The translations under genes were made by a program, and so were the position numbers. The notes under the pieces are model-generated. The model was given only the letters and a program-made list of their open reading frames with translations. It had not been told where the DNA came from and did not search any database. A stretch of DNA of 16,636 bases from JBPEXY01 sp052031065 (GTDB lineage Bacteria; Pseudomonadota; Gammaproteobacteria; Immundisolibacterales; Immundisolibacteraceae), in the NCBI GenBank assembly GCA_052031065.1, contig JBPEXY010000223.1:1-16636 (forward strand), written 5' to 3'. This document shows positions 1 through 7,564 of this stretch, piece after piece (within the stretch, counting starts at the first letter, position 1; each line of letters opens with the position of its first letter).

Positions 1-1
1 T

Positions 2-1297
2 GGTAACCCTATCGAATTAACCGTCCGTGCTGCCGGAACCGCCACCCGTCTGGCGACAATCCGGCACCTGGCAGAACAGGCAGAAACCAGCCGACCGGTG
101 GAGACACCAGTGGCCGACCGAATCGCCTCCTGGTTTGTTGCTGCGGTGCTGATTGCAGCCCTGCTGGTGGGCGGCTTCTGGACGATTTATGACTCGGCCC
201 GAGTGTTCGAAGTAATGCTGGCGATACTGGTCGTTTCCTGCCCCTGTGCGCTGTCGCTGGCAACACCGGCAGCATTAACCGCAGCCATCGGCAGACTCGG
301 TGAACTCGGCGTACTGCTCAGCTCCAGCCGATCCCTGGATCAACTGGCGGCGGCAAGCCATGTACTGTTCGACAAAACCGGAACCCTCACCGAGGGCCAA
401 CCGCAACTCTCTGAAACCCATCCTTTTACCGATCTACCCGCGTCTGACTGTCGCCGAATTGCCGCAGCGCTGGAACGTCATGTCACCCACCCGATTGCCT
501 ACGCTTTCGCGGAATATGACGACCCTGAACTCAAGGCGGACAACCTTACCCAGGTGATTGGAGCCGGTGTCTCTGGTGACATCGGCGGTGTCCACTACAG
601 GCTGGGTAATTACCTGTTCTCGGCTGCGGCTGACAGCATCACCAGAAGCGCTCAACCACCATCCATTGATGCCGGCCAATCTGGACCGGGCGATTCGCAA
701 ACCGTCGTCTGGCTGACCACGGCAGAAACGGTGCTGTGCCGGTTCGAACTGAACGACCGGTTACGGCAAGGCGCTCCGAAAGCCGTGTCAGCGCTTCGCG
801 CCAGGAACATTCACACCGCGCTGCTCTCCGGTGATGAAAAGAACATTACACAAACCACAGCGACTCGTTGCGGCATCGATTCGGCGACAGGCCGACTGAC
901 CCCGGAAGGCAAACTGGAAGCGCTCCGGGAGTTTCAGGCGTCCGGCTCCACCATCATGGCCGGTGACGGTATCAATGACGCTGCGGTACTGGCAGCTGCC
1001 GATTTTTCTTTTGCGATGGGTCAGGCTGCAGACCTGAGCAAAACCCGCGCCGACGCGGTATTACTGAACAATGAACTGGAGCTGATTCCCATCGCCATTG
1101 ATCTGGCAAAACGGTGTCAGCGCACTATCCGCCAGAACCTCACCTGGGCGCTGCTCTACAACCTTACCGCCCTGCCATTGGCTGCCTCGGGCCTGCTACT
1201 GCCGTGGATGGCAGCACTGGGCATGTCGGCTAGCTCGCTGATCGTCGTCACCAATGCTGTTCGGCTTCACAGCTTCAAAGTCGAAACGACGACATGA
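2..1297 (+). CDS. ccoI: Cu+-exporting P1B-type ATPase CcoI/FixI, 3' part (5' end outside window)
   Basis: The reading frame is open from base 2 with no start, so this is the C-terminal ~431 residues of a protein usually near 800 residues. CcoI pumps copper across the inner membrane for delivery to the CuB site of cbb3 oxidase. Visible in order: the end of the actuator domain, a transmembrane pair, the copper-binding CPC motif (239-247), the phosphorylation motif DKTGTLTEG (from 371), the hinge motif GDGINDAAVLA (from about 961), and a final pair of helices ending in a VVTNAVRL sequence typical of CcoI. The metal-binding N-terminus and TGE motif lie outside. The stop overlaps the ccoS start (ATGA), and the cbb3 genes that follow separate it from generic CopA. 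Confidence is high for a copper P-type ATPase and for CcoI by context. Confidence 0.93.
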   Translation, partial: GNPIELTVRAAGTATRLATIRHLAEQAETSRPVETPVADRIASWFVAAVLIAALLVGGFWTIYDSARVFEVMLAILVVSCPCALSLATPAALTAAIGRLGELGVLLSSSRSLDQLAAASHVLFDKTGTLTEGQPQLSETHPFTDLPASDCRRIAAALERHVTHPIAYAFAEYDDPELKADNLTQVIGAGVSGDIGGVHYRLGNYLFSAAADSITRSAQPPSIDAGQSGPGDSQTVVWLTTAETVLCRFELNDRLRQGAPKAVSALRARNIHTALLSGDEKNITQTTATRCGIDSATGRLTPEGKLEALREFQASGSTIMAGDGINDAAVLAAADFSFAMGQAADLSKTRADAVLLNNELELIPIAIDLAKRCQRTIRQNLTWALLYNLTALPLAASGLLLPWMAALGMSASSLIVVTNAVRLHSFKVETTT

Positions 1298-1527
1298 ATG
1301 CACTATTCCTGCTCATCCCGCTCGGATTGCTACAGGTTGCCGGTGCTGCCTGGTTACTGATCTGGGCCATCAACCGCGGTCAGTTTGAAGACCTGATTGG
1401 CCCCGGCAGCGAGTGTCTGCGCGCAGAATGGGATGACGACAGCGAGCTGGCGGACCCCCGTTTTTTGAACCGGGAGGAACGCAACGATTCCTCTCCTGTA
1501 CCTCATTCACAAGGAGAAACCGAGTGA
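1294..1527 (+). CDS. ccoS: cbb3 oxidase maturation protein CcoS
   Basis: This small single-helix protein of 77 residues is needed in studied species for cofactor insertion (heme b and CuB) into the cbb3 oxidase. It shows one N-terminal transmembrane segment (about residues 4-26), then the family signature of an aromatic/basic stretch followed by RGQFEDLIGPG (residues 29-39) and an acidic patch WDDDSE. CcoS proteins are often 45-70 residues; this one carries a longer polar tail. The ATG overlaps the ccoI stop by four bases, implying translational coupling. Its own TGA overlaps the GTG of ccoN, and the AAGGAG serving ccoN (1511-1516) lies inside the ccoS tail. Confidence 0.9.
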   Translation: MNALFLLIPLGLLQVAGAAWLLIWAINRGQFEDLIGPGSECLRAEWDDDSELADPRFLNREERNDSSPVPHSQGETE

Positions 1528-2942
1528 ACGATACCCGCTACAACTACCGAGTGGTTCGGCAGTTTGCAGTGATGGCCATTGTCTGGGGCGTCGTGTCGAT
1601 GCTGGTCGGCGTCATCATTGCCGCCCAGCTCACCTGGCCGGCTCTCAACTTCGATCTGCCGTGGCTTCACTTTGGCCGCCTGCGCCCGCTGCATACCAAC
1701 GCCGCAATCTTTGCCTTTGGCGGCTGCACCCTGTTTGCTACCTCTCTCTATGTGGTGCAGCGCACCTGCCAGACCCGCCTGATCAACGACCGTCTCGCGG
1801 GCTTCGTCTTCTGGGGCTGGCAGGCGGTTATCGTTAGTGCGGCGGTAACCTTGCCGCTGGGGTTAACCAGTAGCAAGGAGTACGCCGAACTGGAATGGCC
1901 GATTGATCTGCTGATCGCGGTGGTCTGGGTTGCCTACGCGGTGCTTTTTTTCGGCACCATCATGAAACGTCGGGTACGGCACATTTATGTTGCCAACTGG
2001 TTCTACGGCGCATTTATCCTCACTGTCGCGGTACTGCATATCGTCAACAGTGCCGCTGTTCCGGTCTCCTGGTGGAAGTCTTATTCGGTGTACGCCGGTA
2101 CTACCGACGCCATGGTCCAGTGGTGGTACGCCCACAACGCGGTCGGCTTCTATCTCACTGCCGGTTTTCTGGGGATCATGTACTACTTCATCCCCAAGCA
2201 GGCTGAACGGCCGGTCTACTCCTACCGCCTGTCGGTGGTCCACTTCTGGGCGCTGGTCTCCATATATATGTGGGCCGGTCCACACCATCTGCACTACACC
2301 GCATTGCCGGACTGGATTCAGTCCCTCGGCATGGTCTTTTCGCTGATTCTGCTGGCACCAAGCTGGGGCGGCATGATCAACGGCATCATGACCCTCTCCG
2401 GAGCCTGGTCGAAACTGCGTACCGATCCGGTCCTGCGATTCATGATTGTCTCTCTCTCGTTTTACGGCATGTCGACCTTTGAAGGACCGATGATGTCGAT
2501 CAAAACGGTTAACGCTCTCTCCCACTACACCGACTGGACTGTCGGCCACGTCCACTCAGGAGCTCTCGGGTGGGTCTCACTGATCAGCATGGGAGCCATG
2601 TACTCGCTCATTCCCAATCTCTACGGGCTTAAAGCGGTCTACAGCAAATCACTGGTGGAACTCCATTTCTGGATCGCCACCATCGGCATCGTGCTCTACA
2701 TCGCCTCCATGTGGATCGCGGGGGTAATGCAGGGGCTGATGTGGCGTGCGGTAAATGAGGATGGAACCCTCACCTACAGTTTTATCGAGTCGGTAGAGAA
2801 GACCTTTCCCTTCTACCTGATCCGTCTCTGCGGTGGCCTGCTGTTTCTGATCGGCATGCTGGTGATGGCCTGGAATATCTGGCGCACCATTGCTGCGGCC
2901 AGGCCGGCTGAAGTCCGCGACCTTATCCCGCAAACCGCCTAG
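1524..2942 (+). CDS. ccoN: cbb3-type cytochrome c oxidase subunit I CcoN
   Basis: This is the catalytic heme-copper subunit, which reduces O2 to water at the heme b3-CuB centre in the inner membrane. At 472 residues it has the expected length, with about 12 hydrophobic helices. Candidate ligands are all present: H57 in PLHTNAAIFAFGG (low-spin heme b), H204 in WYAHNAVGFYLT with H254/H255 in AGPHHLHYTALPDW (CuB), Y248 for the cbb3-type His-Tyr crosslink, and H342/H344 in GHVHSGALGW (heme b3 and heme b). The ligand roles are assigned by analogy with the Pseudomonas stutzeri enzyme. The start is GTG at 1524, supported by AAGGAG at 1511-1516 and a GTGA overlap with ccoS. It is followed after 9 bases by ccoO. 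Confidence 0.97.
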   Translation: MNDTRYNYRVVRQFAVMAIVWGVVSMLVGVIIAAQLTWPALNFDLPWLHFGRLRPLHTNAAIFAFGGCTLFATSLYVVQRTCQTRLINDRLAGFVFWGWQAVIVSAAVTLPLGLTSSKEYAELEWPIDLLIAVVWVAYAVLFFGTIMKRRVRHIYVANWFYGAFILTVAVLHIVNSAAVPVSWWKSYSVYAGTTDAMVQWWYAHNAVGFYLTAGFLGIMYYFIPKQAERPVYSYRLSVVHFWALVSIYMWAGPHHLHYTALPDWIQSLGMVFSLILLAPSWGGMINGIMTLSGAWSKLRTDPVLRFMIVSLSFYGMSTFEGPMMSIKTVNALSHYTDWTVGHVHSGALGWVSLISMGAMYSLIPNLYGLKAVYSKSLVELHFWIATIGIVLYIASMWIAGVMQGLMWRAVNEDGTLTYSFIESVEKTFPFYLIRLCGGLLFLIGMLVMAWNIWRTIAAARPAEVRDLIPQTA

Positions 2943-2951
2943 GAGCGCGCC

Positions 2952-3563
2952 ATGTCTACCACTCATGAGGTTGTTGAACGTAATGTGGGGTTGATGGCGA
3001 TCCTGATCGTGGTCGTTATCAGCATCGGCGGGCTGGTGGAAATTTTGCCGCTCTATGTAATGAAAGAGACCACCGAACCGGTTGCTGGGCTCACGCCATA
3101 TACCCCGCTGCAGCTCGAAGGCCGGGATATCTATATCCGCGAGGGCTGCAATAACTGCCATTCACAGATGATCCGCGCATTAAGAGCGGAAACCGAGCGG
3201 TACGGCCACTACTCAGTCGCCGGCGAGTTCGTTTATGACCACCCCCATCTCTGGGGCTCAAAACGCACCGGCCCTGATCTGGCGCGGGTAGGTGGCCGTT
3301 ATGGCGACGACTGGCACCGCATTCACCTGATCGATCCACGTGCAGTAGTGCCGGAATCGAACATGCCCGGTTTTCCGTGGCTGGCTGAAACGGAGATCGA
3401 TCCGGACCTGATTACCAGCAAGATGAAAGCGATGCAGATCCTCGGCGTGCCCTATACCGACGAGCAGATCAGCAACGCGCCAGCAGCACTGCAGGGCAAA
3501 ACTGAAATGGATGCCATGATCGCCTACCTGCAGGCGCTCGGCAGCGCAATGCCAAAGAGGTAA
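2952..3563 (+). CDS. ccoO: cbb3-type oxidase monoheme cytochrome c subunit CcoO
   Basis: This is the membrane-anchored monoheme cytochrome c subunit of cbb3 oxidase, which passes electrons from CcoP towards CcoN. It is 203 residues, normal for the family. One N-terminal anchor helix (about residues 13-33) precedes a periplasmic domain with a single CNNCH heme-binding motif (C66, C69, H70). It is followed by family-typical stretches including HLWGSKRTGPDLARVGG and ESNMPGFPWL, where M138 is the likely axial ligand. The ATG at 2952 has an AGGAG (2941-2945) just after the ccoN stop. It lies 3 bases ahead of ccoQ. Confidence 0.97.
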   Translation: MSTTHEVVERNVGLMAILIVVVISIGGLVEILPLYVMKETTEPVAGLTPYTPLQLEGRDIYIREGCNNCHSQMIRALRAETERYGHYSVAGEFVYDHPHLWGSKRTGPDLARVGGRYGDDWHRIHLIDPRAVVPESNMPGFPWLAETEIDPDLITSKMKAMQILGVPYTDEQISNAPAALQGKTEMDAMIAYLQALGSAMPKR

Positions 3564-3566
3564 ATC

Positions 3567-3779
3567 ATGGATATGGTCATTTTTCGCTCCGCCTATACCG
3601 TCGCCATGCTGCTTATTTTTCTTGGAGTAGTGGCCTGGGCCTACAACCGCAAACGGGCAGCCCGTTTTGATGAAGCTGCCCAGCTGCCATTTGCCGACGA
3701 AGAGGCTCACCACCGCAGTCAGCAATCCGTTCAAGGGGCAAACCAACCGGGTACCCAAAGGGGAAGTGATCAATGTTAA
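3567..3779 (+). CDS. ccoQ: cbb3-type oxidase small subunit CcoQ
   Basis: This 70-residue protein lies between ccoO and ccoP, the normal place for CcoQ/FixQ, a small single-helix subunit thought to stabilise the complex and its association with CcoP. One transmembrane segment (about residues 8-26) is followed by the basic YNRKRAARFDEAAQLPF stretch typical of CcoQ and a hydrophilic tail richer in Q/S/G than is common. The RBS is probably GAGGTAAATC around the ccoO stop. The last seven bases overlap the ccoP start. The assignment rests on position and topology as much as sequence, because CcoQ is poorly conserved. Confidence 0.88.
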   Translation: MDMVIFRSAYTVAMLLIFLGVVAWAYNRKRAARFDEAAQLPFADEEAHHRSQQSVQGANQPGTQRGSDQC

Positions 3780-4666
3780 GTCCATTCTGGAATGGTTTTG
3801 TCGTCGTCCTCGTGGTCGCCAACCTGATCGCCTGTTTCTGGTTGATCAGCTTCGCTAACCGCCGCAAGCCCGATGAGGTGGAAAGCGGTGCTGAGATGAA
3901 TCATATCTGGGACGAAAACCTGGTCGAACTGAATAACCCGATGCCGCGCTGGTGGCTGTGGATGTTCTATCTCTCCATCGGTTTCAGCGTCATCTATTTA
4001 CTACTCTATCCCGGCCTCGGTAACTTTGCCGGAACTCTCGGCTGGACCCAGACCAATCAGCATGAACAGGAAATGTCTGCTGCGCAGGCCAGGTATGGGC
4101 CGCTGTTTAAACGGCTGGCTGCGAAGCCGATCACCGAACTGGCAGAAGATCCGGCGGCAATCAAGGTGGGCCGCAGGCTATTCCTCAATTACTGTGCCCA
4201 GTGCCACGGCGCCGATGGCAAAGGGGCGCGGGGCTTTCCCAACCTTGCTGACAACGCCTGGGCATGGGGCGGTGAACCGGAGCAGATCAAACACTCCATC
4301 ATGGAGGGTCGAAACGGCATCATGGTCCCCTGGGGACCGGTGCTCGGTGAACAGGGTGTGGAAGAAGTAACGGAATATGTGCTCAGTATTGCCGGTCGTG
4401 ATCACAACGCCGAGTTGGCCAGCAAAGGCCAGAGCCGCTACATCGTTTGCTCCGCCTGTCACGGTATGGATGGCAAGGGCAACCCCGCGTTCGGCGCACC
4501 CGACCTGACCGACGGGCAGTGGACTCACGGTGCCAGCCGTGGCCTGATCGCCGCCAACATCACCAACGGTATTCAGGGCGTGATGCCTCCACACCGGGAA
4601 TTTCTCGGCGAGCAGAAGGTGCACATTCTGGCGGCCTATGTCTATAGCCTTTCCCAAACGCAGTGA
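3773..4666 (+). CDS. ccoP: cbb3-type oxidase diheme cytochrome c subunit CcoP
   Basis: This is the diheme cytochrome c subunit of cbb3 oxidase and the entry point for electrons from soluble or membrane cytochromes c. It is 297 residues. Two N-terminal transmembrane segments (about residues 5-25 and 58-80) flank the conserved loop containing HIWDENLVELNNPMPRWW. Two heme c domains follow, with CAQCH (C141, C144, H145) and CSACH (C226, C229, H230), each trailed by the typical GADGKG or GMDGKG sequence. The ATG at 3773 overlaps the ccoQ end by seven bases and is preceded by AAAGGGGAAG. The TGA stop overlaps the GTG of ccoG. Confidence 0.97.
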   Translation: MLSPFWNGFVVVLVVANLIACFWLISFANRRKPDEVESGAEMNHIWDENLVELNNPMPRWWLWMFYLSIGFSVIYLLLYPGLGNFAGTLGWTQTNQHEQEMSAAQARYGPLFKRLAAKPITELAEDPAAIKVGRRLFLNYCAQCHGADGKGARGFPNLADNAWAWGGEPEQIKHSIMEGRNGIMVPWGPVLGEQGVEEVTEYVLSIAGRDHNAELASKGQSRYIVCSACHGMDGKGNPAFGAPDLTDGQWTHGASRGLIAANITNGIQGVMPPHREFLGEQKVHILAAYVYSLSQTQ

Positions 4667-6123
4667 ACCAGTCGAATCAGCAGCCGGCGGAGGGCTCGGG
4701 TGAACTCCCCGCGCAAAGGCAACAACGGAAAATAGTTGAGCCTTTAGCGCCGGCTGATCAGCAGGCACTGTACGCCAAACGGGAAAAGATTTTCCCCCGT
4801 GAAGTCCACGGCCTGTTTGCCTATACCCGGATTGCGGTGGCGGGGACATTCTTCAGCTGCTTTTACGGCCTCGCCTGGCTCAATATCGGCGGCCATCAGG
4901 CGGTCCTTTGGGATCTACCCAATCGCCGTTTTCATCTGCTCGGCATGACCTTCTTTCCACAGGACTTTGTGCTCGTCGCTGCGCTACTGATTACCGCCGC
5001 ATTGACGCTGTTTTTCATCACTGCGCTCGCCGGGCGGCTGTTCTGCGGCTATGGCTGTCCGCAAACTGTCTGGACCGAATCCTTTCTCTGGATAGAGCGC
5101 CTGATCGAAGGTGACCGCCCAAAACAGATGAAGCTGCATCAGGCCCCCTGGTCGCTGCGCAAAGCGCGTATCAAGGCGACCAAGCATCTAATCTGGATCC
5201 TGTTTGCGGCGTGGACCGGCATCACTTTTGTCGGCTATTTCATACCGATCAGAGAACTGATTGGCAACTTCATGGTGCTGGATGTTTCACCGTGGCCACT
5301 GTTCTGGAGCGGTTTTTACGGTTTCGCCACCTATTTAAACGCTGGCTGGATGCGTGAACAGGTCTGCATCTATATGTGTCCCTACGCACGCTTTCAAAGC
5401 GCCATGTTCGACCAGGACACCCTGATCATCTCCTATGACCCCAAACGAGGGGAGCCGCGCGGGTCACGTCGGCGCGGCAGCGACCCGCAGGAACTGGGAC
5501 TTGGCTCATGTGTCGACTGTACCCTCTGTGTGCAGGTCTGTCCCACCGGCATAGACATTCGTAACGGCCTGCAGTACCAGTGCATCGGCTGCGCCGGCTG
5601 TGTAGATGTCTGTGACCGGGTAATGGACAAAATGGGTTATCCGCGCGGGCTGATCAGCTACACCACCGAACGCGCACTGGAGGGCGGCGCTACCCGGGTT
5701 ATCCGCCCCAGAACCCTGGTTTACGCCGGGCTGTTGCTGGTTCTGATTAGCCTGATCGGGACCGCTGTCTGGCTCAGAACACCGGTAGAACTGGATGTCA
5801 TTCGCGACCGCATCGCCCTTTACCGGGAGACCTCTGAAGGGCTGGTCGAGAATGTCTATACCCTGCGGCTGATCAATATGGATGACCAGTCCCATTCATT
5901 CTCGATCGATTATGAGTCGGCGATTCCGTTGCTCACCGAATCGCCAATCCGCCCGGTAATGCTGGAACCTTATGAAATTCGCTCTATTCCATTAGCCCTG
6001 CAGATCGACCCGGTGGCGTTGACTCGCACCACCTACACGGTGCTGTTTACCGCCGTGGTTGCCGACAAACCGGCCCTCTCAGCAGATGCTGAAAGTCGCT
6101 TTATCGGCCCAATAAACCGCTGA
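4663..6123 (+). CDS. ccoG: Polyferredoxin-type Cu(II) reductase CcoG (RdxA/FixG family)
   Basis: CcoG is a membrane Fe-S protein reported to reduce Cu(II) to Cu(I) for cbb3 oxidase assembly. This copy is 486 residues. After a cytosolic N-terminus come several helices with the NapH-like CGYGCPQTVWTE motif (C128, C132) and CIYMCPYARFQ. A classic pair of 4Fe-4S motifs follows: C283-x2-C286-x2-C289-x3-C293-P and C307-x2-C310-x2-C313-x3-C317. After a last helix (about residues 344-366) is a C-terminal periplasmic Ig-like (IG_FixG) domain. The start is GTG at 4663, overlapping the ccoP stop as GTGA; no strong Shine-Dalgarno is visible, so translation is probably coupled to ccoP. Confidence 0.96.
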   Translation: MNQSNQQPAEGSGELPAQRQQRKIVEPLAPADQQALYAKREKIFPREVHGLFAYTRIAVAGTFFSCFYGLAWLNIGGHQAVLWDLPNRRFHLLGMTFFPQDFVLVAALLITAALTLFFITALAGRLFCGYGCPQTVWTESFLWIERLIEGDRPKQMKLHQAPWSLRKARIKATKHLIWILFAAWTGITFVGYFIPIRELIGNFMVLDVSPWPLFWSGFYGFATYLNAGWMREQVCIYMCPYARFQSAMFDQDTLIISYDPKRGEPRGSRRRGSDPQELGLGSCVDCTLCVQVCPTGIDIRNGLQYQCIGCAGCVDVCDRVMDKMGYPRGLISYTTERALEGGATRVIRPRTLVYAGLLLVLISLIGTAVWLRTPVELDVIRDRIALYRETSEGLVENVYTLRLINMDDQSHSFSIDYESAIPLLTESPIRPVMLEPYEIRSIPLALQIDPVALTRTTYTVLFTAVVADKPALSADAESRFIGPINR

Positions 6124-6137
6124 AAGAGGAAACCGCG

Positions 6138-6677
6138 TTGAACCAACCTGCCGTAGCATTATCAACTGAACCCGCGTGGTATCGACAGTTCTGGCCGTGG
6201 TTCCTGATCGGCCTGCTCGGTTCGGTGGTGTTGGCCAGTTTTATCACCCTGTTTATTGCTGTTGGCGATGACGACGGCGTTGTCGTCGGCGCCGTCGCCA
6301 GCTCCGGCGGTAAAGTCATGACCGAGATTAAAGATGCAGCACGCGGCGCAACGGTCACCCTTGAGCCGAAAAACGGCATTCTCGACATTACGCTGGCGCA
6401 AACGCAACGCCTCGAATCACTGCAGATAACCCTGCTTCACCCAACACGTAAAGGCCGCGATATGACCTTTGAGCTCGACCGGGTCGGGCCCGGCCAGTGG
6501 ATGACCGAGATTCCAAAGGCCAGTCAATTTCCGGCTAATCTGCGCTGGCGCTGGGTGCTGAGTAGCGGTTCAGGGGTAAATACCAGTCTGGCGCCATGGA
6601 GCGCCTATGGCACGCTCACCCTGGCAACCCCAGCGGGAATGTCACCGGCAAAATTACTGGCAGACCCCGGGCGTTAA
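6138..6677 (+). CDS. ccoH: cbb3 oxidase assembly protein CcoH/FixH family
   Basis: FixH/CcoH proteins are single-span inner-membrane proteins that interact with cbb3 subunits and are needed for stable assembly. This one is 179 residues. It starts with a short cytosolic segment ending in WYRQFWPWFLIG, the hallmark N-terminus of the family, then a helix to about residue 43 and a periplasmic beta-rich domain. The TTG at 6138 is preferred because AAAGAGGA (6123-6130) sits seven bases upstream and the conserved WYRQFWPW lies close to that start; no ATG exists there. The rest of the protein is poorly conserved in the family. The position directly after ccoG fits. Confidence 0.88.
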   Translation: MNQPAVALSTEPAWYRQFWPWFLIGLLGSVVLASFITLFIAVGDDDGVVVGAVASSGGKVMTEIKDAARGATVTLEPKNGILDITLAQTQRLESLQITLLHPTRKGRDMTFELDRVGPGQWMTEIPKASQFPANLRWRWVLSSGSGVNTSLAPWSAYGTLTLATPAGMSPAKLLADPGR

Positions 6678-6732
6678 AGCCGCCTCAAATGCCACCAATA
6701 CCCATATCAACAGACGGCGGGGAGACCGGAAC

Positions 6733-6999
6733 GTGACCAAAAAAAATGCCTGGATTGCAAGAATCGGCATCGCCGCCTGGCCGGCGTTTGTCACCGCTGG
6801 GGTTTTCACCGTCACCCTGTTCCTGTTTGTCGACGCCCATGACCTGATTCTGATCAGCGGGTTATCGCTTGACCGCTACGGAATCTATTCGCTGAGTTTC
6901 ATTATCTTCTGGTTGTTCGGCACTCTCTGCGGCGGTATCAGTGCCTGGCTCGCCTATACCAGTCGCCCCCCTTCAACCCACGCCGACCGGCGCAAATAA
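6733..6999 (+). CDS. Small two-helix membrane protein at the end of the cco operon
   Basis: This is an 88-residue protein of unknown function. The chosen start is GTG at 6733 with GGGGAGA (6719-6725) upstream. A longer open frame begins near 6607, but its first 42 residues overlap ccoH in another frame and look unlike protein. The protein has two hydrophobic segments (about residues 12-33 and 50-73) separated by a short loop containing VDAHDLILISGLSLDRYGIYS, and ends in a polar basic tail. Small membrane proteins of this kind occur next to cbb3 genes in other proteobacteria, so a role in assembly or electron supply is an inference from position only. It is the last gene of the operon; no clear terminator follows. 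Confidence 0.7.
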   Translation: MTKKNAWIARIGIAAWPAFVTAGVFTVTLFLFVDAHDLILISGLSLDRYGIYSLSFIIFWLFGTLCGGISAWLAYTSRPPSTHADRRK

Positions 7000-7108
7000 C
7001 CTTTCTGGATCCGTCGTTAAACTGGACTTTCTCTGACTATCCTTAAAGATCAGATTTAATCGGGTTTGCCGTCAACTGCGCCAGTCGTAATGACCAGCTA
7101 AATACAAT

Positions 7109-7122
7109 TAAACGAACGTTTA
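7109..7122. promoter_or_regulatory. Perfect inverted repeat, candidate TetR/PsrA-like operator
   Basis: The sequence TAAACG-AA-CGTTTA is a perfect 6-bp inverted repeat with a 2-base centre. Its core AAAC-N4-GTTT matches the general form of operators of PsrA, a TetR-family fatty-acid-responsive regulator of pseudomonads, although the outer bases are T/A rather than G/C. It overlaps the proposed -35 box of the ferredoxin-P450 promoter, which would suit a repressor. No regulator gene is adjacent. The palindrome is seen directly; the regulator identity is inference. Confidence 0.5.
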
Positions 7123-7148
7123 CTCAATTCCCAGGTTGTCGCTATACT
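7119..7148 (+). promoter_or_regulatory. Predicted sigma-70 promoter of the ferredoxin-CYP153 operon
   Basis: TTTACT (7119-7124) and TATACT (7143-7148) are separated by 18 bases. The -10 box differs from TATAAT at one position. Transcription would begin near 7155, leaving a leader of about 35 bases before the ferredoxin ATG. This is the best promoter-like sequence in the space between the cco operon and the P450 cassette. Confidence 0.55.
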
Positions 7149-7189
7149 CCCGCAGGAGGACAGTTATTAACCACCCAGGGAGAGTAGGA

Positions 7190-7510
7190 ATGACAAAAGT
7201 GGTATTCGTGACCGCCGATGGCAACGAACACGAAGTAGATGCCCGCAACGACCGTTCACTAATGCAGGCCGCAGTGCAAAACGCGGTTCCAGGCATCGAT
7301 GCCGACTGTGGCGGTCAGTGCCTTTGCGCGACTTGCCACGTCATACTGCCTGACAGCTGGTACACAAAACTCGGCGCCCCCAGCGACGACGAAGAAGAGA
7401 TGCTGGCTCCCACGCCTGAACGTACGGCCACATCAAGACTCAGTTGCCAGATTCAGATCTCTGATGAGCTAGAGGGGTTGCGCGTACAACTACCTGAGTT
7501 CCAGATGTAA
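7190..7510 (+). CDS. [2Fe-2S] ferredoxin, putidaredoxin/adrenodoxin type
   Basis: This soluble 106-residue electron carrier most likely feeds the P450 that starts 54 bases downstream. Cluster ligands follow the C-x5-C-x2-C...C pattern of P450-linked ferredoxins: C40, C46, C49 and C86, in DCGGQCLCATCHV and RLSCQI. An extra cysteine (C44) sits inside the cluster loop where many relatives have alanine or serine. The ATG at 7190 is chosen over an in-frame ATG at 7136 because AGGGAGAGTAGGA directly precedes it, the protein then begins like family members (MTKVVFVTADGNE), and the upstream ATG falls within the proposed -10 region. The C-terminus ends LRVQLPEFQM, as in ferredoxins of this class. Confidence 0.93.
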   Translation: MTKVVFVTADGNEHEVDARNDRSLMQAAVQNAVPGIDADCGGQCLCATCHVILPDSWYTKLGAPSDDEEEMLAPTPERTATSRLSCQIQISDELEGLRVQLPEFQM

Positions 7511-7564
7511 CCAGTCAGCGCACAACCCGAGAGAACAGCAGTACCGCCACGGAGGAGAAAAGCC

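Noticed and set aside
1900..1916. TTGAT-containing sequence in ccoN resembling half of an FNR/Anr box
   Set aside because: It lacks the second ATCAA half-site at the right spacing and lies inside coding sequence.
1863..2555. 230-codon - strand frame inside ccoN
   Set aside because: It is the antisense shadow of a gene with all CcoN ligands; the translation is low in hydrophobic structure and has no family resemblance.
6607..6732. Longer N-terminus for the last cco-operon gene
   Set aside because: These 42 codons overlap ccoH in another frame, have no RBS at their start and look unlike protein; GTG at 6733 has a good Shine-Dalgarno.
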